A DNA stretch of 64,000 nt from Bacillota bacterium (GTDB lineage Bacteria > Bacillota > Clostridia > Acetivibrionales > DSM-1351). The stretch covers positions 62,001-126,000 of the forward strand of contig JAEZKZ010000110.1 of assembly GCA_023415305.1 (NCBI GenBank). Direction: 5' to 3'. Below the pieces are notes generated by a model that had not been told where the DNA came from, did no database searches, and saw only the letters and a list, made by a program, of their open reading frames with translations. Positions 34,498 to 42,229 of this stretch are shown in pieces. The first letter of the stretch is position 1, and the number at the start of each line of letters is the position of its first letter. The translations under genes were made by a program, and so were the position numbers.

Positions 34498-35445
34498 ATG
34501 AATAAAGTCCGGGGAAAAATTGAATATTTTATTCTAAGAATTTCTGGTTTGGTTGTGATTTTAGTGCTTTGGCAAATTGCCCCCTCTATTGGATGGGTTG
34601 ATGCCCAGTTTGTACCGACTTTTTCAAGCACCTTAAGTGCTCTTGTCAAGCTTTGGACGGTGGATAATTTGTATATGCATATTATGTCAAGCTTATTCAG
34701 AGTACTGGGAGGACTTGCGATTTCGGCCATAATAGCAATACCATCCGGTTTTATAATGATAAGGTGGTGTGAAGGCTTTTACGATGCAATAGAACCTTTA
34801 TTCCGGATATTTACAAAAGTAAATCCATTTTCCTTAATGCCGGTTTTCATACTGATATTTGGCATTGGTGAAAGAATACGTGTTGCTGTAGTTGTATGGG
34901 TATGTATATGGCCAATACTGTTTGGGACTGTCACTGGAATGCGAAGTCTTAACCGCGACCTTTTAAGAACAGCCATGTCAATGAGAACATCAGAAGCGGG
35001 ATATGTTTTAAAGGTTTTACTACCCGGCTCAATGCATTCGATATTTGCAGGTATACGAATTGGTGTTGAAATGTCATTTTTTATTCTTATTGCCGGAGAA
35101 ATGCTTGGCGCCAATTCAGGTCTGGGTGTAATAATACATAATTCCAATCATTATTTCAATATGCCCAGGTTATATGCAGGTGCACTTGTAGTAGTACTTC
35201 TGGGAGTGTTTCTGAATAGCTTCCTGAAGTATATGCAGAACGGATTGTTCTTCTGGAAAGAACCAGTTCGCATTTTTAGTAAAACCAGTGATTTGAAACC
35301 TCATGCAAAAATAGGGAAGGCAGAAACAGCTATTATCACAGTAATATTGATATCTATTCTGATTCTTGGATATCAACAGATTAAAAAGGCAGAGATAATC
35401 GCCGAAAATCCGACAAAATCACTTACTCAGGACGTAGGCTATTGA
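34498..35445 (+). CDS. ABC transporter permease, sulfonate/taurine type (pair 2, A)
   Basis: A 315-residue permease similar to the one at 30,487 (both share WxDxQFVPxxS near the N terminus and GIGE in the middle). It has about 55 extra residues at the C terminus including one more hydrophobic helix (AIITVILISILILGY). The EAA loop is degenerate (TAMSMRTSEAGYVLKVLLPG). The start follows GGAGGTTAAT, which can be masked by the upstream complement. Confidence 0.82.
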   Translation: MNKVRGKIEYFILRISGLVVILVLWQIAPSIGWVDAQFVPTFSSTLSALVKLWTVDNLYMHIMSSLFRVLGGLAISAIIAIPSGFIMIRWCEGFYDAIEPLFRIFTKVNPFSLMPVFILIFGIGERIRVAVVVWVCIWPILFGTVTGMRSLNRDLLRTAMSMRTSEAGYVLKVLLPGSMHSIFAGIRIGVEMSFFILIAGEMLGANSGLGVIIHNSNHYFNMPRLYAGALVVVLLGVFLNSFLKYMQNGLFFWKEPVRIFSKTSDLKPHAKIGKAETAIITVILISILILGYQQIKKAEIIAENPTKSLTQDVGY

Positions 35446-35460
35446 TAAGAGGTACTGTAT

Positions 35461-36225
35461 ATGAAAATAAATCGAAAAAAAATTAATAGTCTTATTGTGA
35501 TTATAGTATTCTTTGCCATATGGGAGACAGTCAGCAGGCTGGAACTGGTAAATAAAATGATGTTGCCTCCGGTATCTGAGGTTTTGCTTACAGTTGAGGG
35601 GTTGACAGCAAATGGCAAACTAATTTCGCATATTATTCTCAGTTTAGGACGTGCCTTGTCCGGCCTGTTAATCGCGATATCGTTTGCTGTTCCCGCAGGT
35701 GTTTTGGCAGGAGGCTTGTCATGCCGTTTTCAGCTTGCAGTAGAACCTGTAGCTGAGTTGCTTTCACAGTTGAATCCATTTGTACTTTATCATCTTATTC
35801 TCATTTTCTTGGGAATAGGAGAAGTCACTAAGATAACAATTATTGCCTGGGCATGCATCTGGCCTTTATTTTTCAGTACGATATCAGGGGTTTGCCATAT
35901 AGAGCCTGTGTATTTAAAATTGGCAAATGCTTTTAAATTAAACCGGTGGCAAATGACAGTGAAGGTAATACTTCCTGCTGCAATGCCTCAAATAATGTAT
36001 GGAATCCGAATGAGTGCCGGCTATTCCTTTTTTATGCTGATAGCTGCCGAAATGATGGGTGGAGAATCAGGACTGGGCTTTCTTATTGTGTTCAGTCAGA
36101 AATTTTATCAGGTAAAAAGCGTGTACACATTAGTGCTGGTTATTGCCGTATTGGGAGTAATTGTGGATGGAATTATTGATTTGGTTGGGAAAAGATGTAT
36201 GAATTACTATTATCAGGAGGATTAA
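35461..36225 (+). CDS. ABC transporter permease, sulfonate/taurine type (pair 2, B)
   Basis: A 254-residue permease with EAA-like loop LANAFKLNRWQMTVKVILPA, where the usual Ala/Gly residues are partly replaced. AAGAGGTACTG precedes the ATG, 15 bases after the previous gene. With 34,498 it makes a second heteromeric channel; no ATPase gene accompanies this pair. Confidence 0.84.
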   Translation: MKINRKKINSLIVIIVFFAIWETVSRLELVNKMMLPPVSEVLLTVEGLTANGKLISHIILSLGRALSGLLIAISFAVPAGVLAGGLSCRFQLAVEPVAELLSQLNPFVLYHLILIFLGIGEVTKITIIAWACIWPLFFSTISGVCHIEPVYLKLANAFKLNRWQMTVKVILPAAMPQIMYGIRMSAGYSFFMLIAAEMMGGESGLGFLIVFSQKFYQVKSVYTLVLVIAVLGVIVDGIIDLVGKRCMNYYYQED

Positions 36226-36226
36226 A

Positions 36227-37291
36227 ATGTTTAGTTCAAAATCAAAAAAGTTAATCAGCCTGATCACTGGTTTGTTGTGTGTAATGTATTTGTTATCAGC
36301 CTGCGGAGGTAATGGTACTAATAATTTTGAAAAATATACCGGTGACAGTAAGGATACGGATAACGACACAGTCAGAATCGGATATGCCGGCAGGCTTGAT
36401 GAGCTCCCATTATTTGCGGCTTATGACAAGGGATATTTTATAGACAATGGTATAAATGCTGAATTAATAAAAATCAATGATGCAGACATCAAGAGTGAGT
36501 ATATTGCCAAAAGACTTGATGCAGTTACAGCTGATTACAGATATTTTAAATTTATTAATGAAGGACTTTTGCTTAAAATAACAGTTGGACTGACAGCCGG
36601 ATGTATAAGGCTCATTGTTCCGTACCACTCTGAAATAAAAGGAATAAAGGATTTGAAGGGTTGCAGAATCGGAGTTGAAGATTTTGGTGATGGCACCTTG
36701 GTACTTTCGTCAATGTTGTTTACAGCTAATGGAATTGACGTAGTGGATAGTGTCAGTTGGAAGCCATATGGGAAAAACGGCTTCACAAAAGCCTTTGAAA
36801 ATGATGAAATAGATGCTGCCTGTATTTGGGAACCATCCGAAAAGGATTCTGAATTTTTGAAGGAGAAGTACCGAACTTTATATACAAATGTTGAGGAAGG
36901 TGCATCGGGTTTTAAAAATGGAGTTCATAACCATGGTGCAGGAGTTCACTTTACCAGAACCTATACTGGTATCTCAGAAAGTTTAATAGAAAACCATCCT
37001 GAAAAAGCAATTTTTATTACAAAAGCGTGGCTGCAGGGGGCGAACTGGGTGTCTGAGAACAATACCCAGGCGGCAAGACTGGTGACTGACAAGGGTTATT
37101 TAACAGGCAGCTACGAGGAAAACTTAAATACACTTTCGTCATATATGTGGACAAATGGAGTAAGTGCTTCAAAGCTTAACATAAGATTTAGCATCAAGGA
37201 ACAAAAAAGTAATGGAATCTTCAAGGGAAATTTAAACGAAAATGATTTGTTTGAAAAAGTATTTGCAGGGATATTTCCGGAATTCTACTGA
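36227..37291 (+). CDS. ABC transporter substrate-binding lipoprotein, SsuA/NMT1-like (set 2)
   Basis: A 354-residue lipoprotein; the signal ends YLLSACGG, so the mature protein is anchored outside. SsuA-type features: IGYAGRLDELPLFAAYDKGYF (opening lobe) and GCIRLIVPYHSEIKGIKDLKG, a stretch also seen in the binding protein at 51,724. The ribosome site AGGAGG lies inside the end of the previous gene and the ATG is one base after its stop. Partner of permease pair 2. Confidence 0.87.
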   Translation: MFSSKSKKLISLITGLLCVMYLLSACGGNGTNNFEKYTGDSKDTDNDTVRIGYAGRLDELPLFAAYDKGYFIDNGINAELIKINDADIKSEYIAKRLDAVTADYRYFKFINEGLLLKITVGLTAGCIRLIVPYHSEIKGIKDLKGCRIGVEDFGDGTLVLSSMLFTANGIDVVDSVSWKPYGKNGFTKAFENDEIDAACIWEPSEKDSEFLKEKYRTLYTNVEEGASGFKNGVHNHGAGVHFTRTYTGISESLIENHPEKAIFITKAWLQGANWVSENNTQAARLVTDKGYLTGSYEENLNTLSSYMWTNGVSASKLNIRFSIKEQKSNGIFKGNLNENDLFEKVFAGIFPEFY

Positions 37292-37324
37292 AAAAATGTG
37301 GCGGATCACTGAATATAATTTCAT

Positions 37325-37407
37325 TAAGTTTATTTGGGTAAATATAATCGACCAGGTCAAGTATGCTTGAATTGTAACATTATCGTGACATGGAGGTTAA
37401 AGTTATT
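37325..37407 (+). promoter_or_regulatory. Leader shared with the UroD-fold gene, copy 2
   Basis: TATTTGGGTAAATATAATCG followed by ACCAGGTCAAGTATGCT matches the leader at 24,657. GACATGGAGGTT closes both. The gene it precedes encodes DUF1638, which is followed by another UroD-fold methyltransferase. Confidence 0.55.
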
Positions 37408-38064
37408 ATGAAAATAAAATTGATAGCCTGCGAGGTAATGAAGGAAGAGCTTCTTTCAGTAACATCAGTACATGATATTGACATACATTTTATTAAAATG
37501 GGGTTCCATTTATATCCCGAAAAACTTCATGTTGAGCTTAAAGACATACTTTCACAATGCTCAGGTTTTGACCGCGTGATACTGGCATTCGGCTTATGTG
37601 GAGGTGCAGCAAGGAACCTGGAAGCACCCGGAAGTGTTTTAACAATTCCAAGAGTACATGACTGTATACCAATATTGCTGGGGTCTTCAGAAATATTCAG
37701 GAAACAACAACAGGAAAAAGGAACCTTTTATTTGTCCTGTGGATGGTTCAAAAGCGATAAAAATATACTGTCTGAACACAAAAAATTAGTTGATAAATAT
37801 GGTGAAACCAGGGCTCAAAAGGTCACCGGAAAGATTTATGACAGCTACAGGCGAATTTTGTTTATCCATACCGGACATCCAGATGAAAAGTGTTGTTATA
37901 AAAAATCACAAGAAACCGCACAATTGCTCGGCTTGATCTTTCAGACCACGGAAGGGTGTCGAGATTACCTTGAAAAAATAATCAACGGCCCGTGGGACGA
38001 AACTGAATTTATAAATGCCGAGCCGGACGGACTAATTCTTGAAGAGGATTTTTTTCATAAATGA
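37408..38064 (+). CDS. DUF1638 protein, associated with corrinoid methyltransferases
   Basis: A 218-residue protein beginning MKIKLIACEVMKEELLS, with FGLCGGAARNLEAPGS and RVHDCIPILLGS, the DUF1638 core. Cysteines at CGLCGG-like and HDC positions, and later GHPDEKCC, could bind metal. The family has no firm function but is repeatedly found next to MtaA-type and corrinoid genes; here it precedes a UroD-fold methyltransferase. ATG 37408 follows GGAGGTTAAAG; the in-frame ATG at 37390 contains that ribosome site and is unlikely. Confidence 0.8.
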   Translation: MKIKLIACEVMKEELLSVTSVHDIDIHFIKMGFHLYPEKLHVELKDILSQCSGFDRVILAFGLCGGAARNLEAPGSVLTIPRVHDCIPILLGSSEIFRKQQQEKGTFYLSCGWFKSDKNILSEHKKLVDKYGETRAQKVTGKIYDSYRRILFIHTGHPDEKCCYKKSQETAQLLGLIFQTTEGCRDYLEKIINGPWDETEFINAEPDGLILEEDFFHK

Positions 38065-38147
38065 GATAAACCGGAGTTTGATACTTAAGGTAAAGTTTTG
38101 TCAAAAAATATATTTTTATTGAATTTAAAAGAAAGAGGTGGATCTAA

Positions 38148-39239
38148 ATGTCAAAAGCGTTATATACAGCTGTCAAGAAGGATCAAATGACTCCAAAGGA
38201 AAGAGATGAAGCAATTTCACAAAACAAACCATATGACAGGATTCAGTGTGCGTTGTTTATGGGAGAACATGCAGCGAAATTAATTGGTGCAAAGGTGTCC
38301 GACTTACATCAGAATGTTGACAAAATGCTCGAATCCCAGATAGCAATCAGAAATGTCTATGAATCCGAAACATTAGGTGCCGGGCCCGGACTGCAGGGGA
38401 TTGCTGAGGCTTTAGGCAGTAAGGTTGAATTTCCGGATCATAGTACACCGTATATTTCGGAGTTTGCTATAAAGGAATATTCTGATATAGACAGGCTGGA
38501 AGTCGTTGATCCTGTGAGGGCAGGGAGACTCCCACTTCATCTGGAAGGATTGAAAAGAATTAAGGAAGCACTGGGACATGAAGTAAATGTTTCCACTTGG
38601 ATTGCTGGTCCTTTTACAACAGCTGCCAATCTAAGAGGTACTGATGTCTTCTTAAAGGATATTTATCGCTCCCCTGAGTTTGCTCATAAGATTTTAAGGC
38701 TTACTACTGATTCAACGATAGCTTATGTAAGAGAAGCTGCAAAATTGGGTGTTTACTTCTCTATTGCAGACCCAACAGCATCTGGTACCCTTATCAGGGA
38801 AACACATTTTGAAAATTTCGCTTTTCCATATCTGAAAGAATTAATCGAAAGTATAGTTACATATTCCGGAAGCGCTCCATCATTGCATATATGCGGGAAT
38901 TCAACTAAAATATGGAACTTAATGGCTAATACCGGAGCCAGTGCACTTAGTTTGGATGACGTAATTGATCTTGAGGCTGCAAAACAAACTGTTGGAGATA
39001 AGGTTAAGTTGATTGGCAATATCAGACCAACAGCCACCATGTATCTGGGAACTCCCCAGGATGTGGACAGAAATGCAAGAGAATGTCTCAGCAAAGCTTA
39101 TAACAATCCTAAAGGCTATGTTTTAGGCCTGGGCTGCGGACTGCCAAATGATACTCGACCAGAAAATATACATGCACTGACAAACGCTGCACGCAAATAC
39201 GGTCAGTATCCTTTAAACCCTGAACTTTTTGCTGTCTGA
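38148..39239 (+). CDS. Second UroD-fold corrinoid methyltransferase
   Basis: A 363-residue UroD-superfamily protein. The thiol-zinc motif is intact: His247 and Cys249 (SLHICGNSTKIW) and Cys330 (LGCGLPNDTRPEN). Only moderate similarity to the protein at 24,725; it lacks the RPPV N-terminal segment and instead starts with a 25-residue Lys/Glu-rich stretch. Together with DUF1638 it forms a two-gene unit closed by a terminator. It may be the methyl-accepting or the substrate-side methyltransferase for the corrinoid protein at 23,950. Confidence 0.85.
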   Translation: MSKALYTAVKKDQMTPKERDEAISQNKPYDRIQCALFMGEHAAKLIGAKVSDLHQNVDKMLESQIAIRNVYESETLGAGPGLQGIAEALGSKVEFPDHSTPYISEFAIKEYSDIDRLEVVDPVRAGRLPLHLEGLKRIKEALGHEVNVSTWIAGPFTTAANLRGTDVFLKDIYRSPEFAHKILRLTTDSTIAYVREAAKLGVYFSIADPTASGTLIRETHFENFAFPYLKELIESIVTYSGSAPSLHICGNSTKIWNLMANTGASALSLDDVIDLEAAKQTVGDKVKLIGNIRPTATMYLGTPQDVDRNARECLSKAYNNPKGYVLGLGCGLPNDTRPENIHALTNAARKYGQYPLNPELFAV

Positions 39240-39304
39240 TTTTTATGGTCGACTAAATTAACTTTTTCATAAACATTTTAACCTCATATAACTTCATGAC
39301 AGAC

Positions 39305-39341
39305 GCAAAAGGGAGCTCCCTTACTAGGGGGCTTCTTTTTG
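39305..39341 (+). terminator. Terminator after the second UroD-fold gene
   Basis: GCAAAA and AGCTCCC pair with GGGGGCT and TTTTGC around TTACTA; the 3' arm holds CTTTTT. Separates this unit from the DUF2292-nifB promoter. Confidence 0.8.
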
Positions 39342-39455
39342 CCGATTGAAATTTGATAACAATGTAATAATTGTATTGCTGTTTATAACTTGATACAGGT
39401 CAAGCTAAAATAATTATTAATTTTCAAGAAACTGTAATTTTTTCTCAAAAACCTA

Positions 39456-39512
39456 TTGACATTTGTTTCTTCTCATACTATACTTTTTATAACATATAAA
39501 ACATATATGAAT
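39456..39512 (+). promoter_or_regulatory. Promoter and palindromic operator of the DUF2292-nifB-nifHDK operon
   Basis: TTGACA 39456-39461, 17 bases, TATACT 39479-39484. Eight bases later stands the palindrome CATATA-AAACA-TATATG (39493-39509), flanked by ATAA and AAT. The cysP promoter has the same flanks and CTTATA-AAACA-TATAAG at the same eight-base distance; the two single-base differences are mirror-symmetric. It covers the expected transcription start, so a repressor is likely. Confidence 0.75.
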
Positions 39513-39604
39513 AATCATTTTGATAAGGAGTGCATTTGTGATTACATATATTTATTCAGTACATCGCGATGTATTTCCAAACAATTTGTGAAGGTGGTGC
39601 TGAA

Positions 39605-39769
39605 GTGAGTTTAACTCAGGATAATCAGTCAAAAGTACCAATCTCAAAAGATGACCTGGAGAAATTATACGAAATGGCAAAGACACTGAAATATGGATCT
39701 ATAACACTTGTATTTCAGGATGGGAAGCTCATTCAAATTGAAAAGAATGAGAAGGTAAGGGTTAAATAG
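39605..39769 (+). CDS. DUF2292 small protein (YezD-like)
   Basis: A 54-residue protein with the full DUF2292 pattern: SKDDLEKLYEMAKTLKYGSI followed by TLVFQDGKLIQIEKNEKVR. Members are found beside sulfur assimilation genes in many Firmicutes, function unknown. I chose the GTG at 39605, seven bases after AAGGTGG; an ATG 36 bases upstream adds residues not seen in the family. It is the first gene behind the operator promoter. A terminator-like hairpin separates it from the nifB-like gene. Confidence 0.85.
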   Translation: MSLTQDNQSKVPISKDDLEKLYEMAKTLKYGSITLVFQDGKLIQIEKNEKVRVK

Positions 39770-39836
39770 TTACATATCAAAATGAGTTTTTATTCAAATA
39801 ACGGGGCAATATTAATATGACCCTATGTGTAATAAG

Positions 39837-39848
39837 TTAGTTGACTAA
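39837..39848 (+). promoter_or_regulatory. Palindrome TTAGTTGACTAA before the nifB-like gene
   Basis: Related to CTAGTCAACTAG at 27462-27473 before the other nitrogenase-like set. It lies ten bases before the terminator hairpin. Confidence 0.3.
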
Positions 39849-39857
39849 AGAAATTAG

Positions 39858-39900
39858 AGACTAAGTTAAAGCCTATGCTGGCTTTGCTTGGTCTTTTTTA
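39858..39900 (+). terminator. Terminator or attenuator between DUF2292 and nifB-like genes
   Basis: AGACTAAG (39858-39865) and AAGCC pair with GGCTT and CTTGGTCT (39887-39894), followed by TTTTTATTTTATTTT. No convincing promoter stands between it and the nifB-like gene 70 bases on, so read-through may set expression of the nitrogenase-like operon. Confidence 0.75.
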
Positions 39901-39970
39901 TTTTATTTTAGTGCTCATGGGAGTCATAACCTATCTGAATAAAAAACTTTTTTAAAATGAGGTGGTATTT

Positions 39971-40885
39971 GTGGTAATTAATGTTTTAAGTGCTCATGAT
40001 GGTTCTGATGTCAAAGGACAGGGGAACTTCGAGCACCTTGTCAAGAAACATCCCTGTTTCAGCGGTGAAGCACATTTTAAGTACGGACGAATTCATCTGC
40101 CTGTCAGTCCAACTTGTAACATACATTGTAAGTTTTGTAAAAGGAGTATCAACAAAACTGAGAACAGACCCGGCGTTGCCAGCAGGGTTTTAAATCCCGC
40201 TGAAGCACTGGAAATGGTGGAAAAGGCTCTCCGGCTGTGTCCAGAAATAACCGTTGTGGGAATAGCCGGGCCGGGAGATACATTGGCAACCTCAAACGCA
40301 TTGGAAACTTTTGAGTTAATAAACAAGAAGTATCCTCAACTTATAAAATGCCTCAGCACTAATGGTTTAATGCTATATGAGTATGCTGAAAGGATAGTTG
40401 AAGCAGGTATAAAAACTATTTCCGTTACTGTAAATGCAGTTGACTCTGAAATACTCAAAGATATCTGTTCAGGAATATTTTATAAAGGTGAATACCTGCA
40501 AGGTAGTAAAGGAGCAGATATACTGATAAAAAAGCAGCTTGAGGGCATACGCAAAATAAGCAGGCTTGGTGTTACAGTGAAGGTAAATACAGTTTTAATT
40601 CCAGACATAAATTTGCAGCATATTGAGCAAATAGCTCGGCTGACTTCAGCAGCAGGGGCATCGGTAATGAACATTATTCCGTTAATTCCTCAGAATGAGA
40701 TGAGCAGCTATAGGGCTCCAAACTGTGATGAGTTGAATATTGCCAGAACTGTGGCTGAAAAGTATCTTCAGGTATTCAGACATTGCCAGCAGTGCCGTGC
40801 CGATGCCTGTGGTATTCCCGGTAAAGGAAAGGATTTGGCAGAATTACTTTATGATCAGCCCCTGCAAACCTTTTCACATGGATAA
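39971..40885 (+). CDS. NifB/MarB-like radical SAM protein (nitrogenase cofactor precursor synthesis)
   Basis: A 304-residue radical SAM protein of the NifB family without a fused NifX domain. The SAM cluster is Cys48, Cys52, Cys55 (CNIHCKFC) followed by NRPGVAS as in NifB; HPCFS near residue 28 and CQQCRADACGIPGKG near the C terminus match the extra cluster-binding positions of NifB. NifB turns two 4Fe-4S clusters into the carbide-containing 8Fe core. Start taken as GTG 39971, after GAGGTGG. No NifEN-type scaffold gene is nearby. Confidence 0.9.
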   Translation: MVINVLSAHDGSDVKGQGNFEHLVKKHPCFSGEAHFKYGRIHLPVSPTCNIHCKFCKRSINKTENRPGVASRVLNPAEALEMVEKALRLCPEITVVGIAGPGDTLATSNALETFELINKKYPQLIKCLSTNGLMLYEYAERIVEAGIKTISVTVNAVDSEILKDICSGIFYKGEYLQGSKGADILIKKQLEGIRKISRLGVTVKVNTVLIPDINLQHIEQIARLTSAAGASVMNIIPLIPQNEMSSYRAPNCDELNIARTVAEKYLQVFRHCQQCRADACGIPGKGKDLAELLYDQPLQTFSHG

Positions 40886-40927
40886 TCGAGTGTCAAAGGT
40901 GCTGTGAGTTATAAATAGGAGGTTTTT

Positions 40928-41290
40928 ATGTCATACAAAATAGCAGTTGCCAGCAGTGACGGAAAAGTTGTAAATCAGCATTTCGGCCGCAGCAGACAAT
41001 TTATAATATTCGAGATTTCAGATACAGGCGAGTGGGATTTCAGAGAAATCCGAAGTACCCCTCCTGCATGTAATACAGGAGAGCACAGTAATTCATCACT
41101 TGACAGGCTAATAAATGAAATATCAGATTGCAGCGTAGTTGTGGTTTCTCAGATAGGTTACGGTGCAGAACAAGCACTTCGAGAGTTGGGTATCAGGGCA
41201 TATATCATGCCGGATTTGATTTATACAGCAATAAACAAGGTTATTTCATCACTTATTCCAAAAGGTAAAAGTGAATTAATAAATTTGTAA
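40928..41290 (+). CDS. NifX/NafY-family iron-molybdenum cofactor-binding protein, copy 1
   Basis: A 120-residue protein of the dinitrogenase Fe-Mo cofactor family: YKIAVASSDGKVVNQHFGRS, with His at the conserved QHFGR site, then a central loop and VVVSQIGYGAEQALRELGIR. Family members carry NifB-co or related clusters to the apo-enzyme. It stands between the NifB- and NifH-like genes behind AGGAGG. A paralog lies at 47,552. Confidence 0.88.
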   Translation: MSYKIAVASSDGKVVNQHFGRSRQFIIFEISDTGEWDFREIRSTPPACNTGEHSNSSLDRLINEISDCSVVVVSQIGYGAEQALRELGIRAYIMPDLIYTAINKVISSLIPKGKSELINL

Positions 41291-41319
41291 GTTAAATAAA
41301 CATGATTGGAGAGAATTTA

Positions 41320-42198
41320 ATGGCTAAGAAAATCAAGCAGATAGCGATTTACGGTAAAGGGGGCATTGGAAAGTCCACAACAACTTCAAATATCAGTGCA
41401 GCTCTTTCTGTAGCCGGCTACAAAGTTATGCAATTCGGTTGTGACCCAAAGAGTGATTCTACTAATACCCTGAGGGGAGGAAATTATATTCCCACCGTAT
41501 TGGATACCTTGCGGGAGAAAAATACCGTTAAAGCACATGAGGTTATTTTTGAAGGATTTAATGGAATCTACTGTGTAGAGGCAGGAGGGCCTGCTCCCGG
41601 AGTAGGCTGCGCAGGCAGAGGAATAATCACAGCTGTACAGCTTTTTAAACAGCAGAATATATTTGAGGAACTGGATCTGGACTACGTTATATACGATGTT
41701 CTTGGGGACGTTGTTTGCGGGGGATTTGCTGTTCCTATAAGAGAAGGAATTGCAGAACACGTATTTACAGTTTCCTCAGCAGATTTTATGGCCGTATACG
41801 CAGCCAATAATTTGTTTAAAGGAATACATAAATACTCAAATTCAGGCGGAGCGCTGCTTGGTGGTGTGATTGCGAATTCTATAAACGCACCCTATGCCAA
41901 AGATATAATTGATGATTTTGTAAAGCAGACGAATACTCAGGTAGTTGAATATGTACCCCGATCGGTAACAGTGACTCAGAGCGAACTCCAGGGTAAGACA
42001 ACAATTGAAGCAGCACCAAACTCTAAACAGGCACAGGTTTACAAATCTCTTGCAGCAAAAATTGCAGGACATGAAGAGTCAAAGGTACCGTCACCCCTTG
42101 AAGTATCAGAGCTCAGAGCGTGGGCCGCAAAATGGGGAGATTACCTGCTAGCTCTTGAAACCGGTGAAGTAAGGGCAGAAGCAGCAGGCAATTTGTAA
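41320..42198 (+). CDS. NifH/MarH-like reductase (4Fe-4S ATPase)
   Basis: A 292-residue iron protein. P-loop YGKGGIGKSTTTSNISAAL (residues about 11-29), 4Fe-4S ligands Cys97 (GVGCAGRG) and Cys133 (DVVCGGFAVPI), and Arg100, the site of ADP-ribosylation in NifH. As a homodimer it delivers electrons with ATP hydrolysis to the DK partner. It is the only NifH in the window and must serve both DK-like pairs unless another lies elsewhere. ATG 41320 follows GGAGAG; MIGENL upstream is not in the family. Confidence 0.93.
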   Translation: MAKKIKQIAIYGKGGIGKSTTTSNISAALSVAGYKVMQFGCDPKSDSTNTLRGGNYIPTVLDTLREKNTVKAHEVIFEGFNGIYCVEAGGPAPGVGCAGRGIITAVQLFKQQNIFEELDLDYVIYDVLGDVVCGGFAVPIREGIAEHVFTVSSADFMAVYAANNLFKGIHKYSNSGGALLGGVIANSINAPYAKDIIDDFVKQTNTQVVEYVPRSVTVTQSELQGKTTIEAAPNSKQAQVYKSLAAKIAGHEESKVPSPLEVSELRAWAAKWGDYLLALETGEVRAEAAGNL

Positions 42199-42229
42199 AA
42201 AAGGTTCTTTATGATAGGAGGTCATATTA

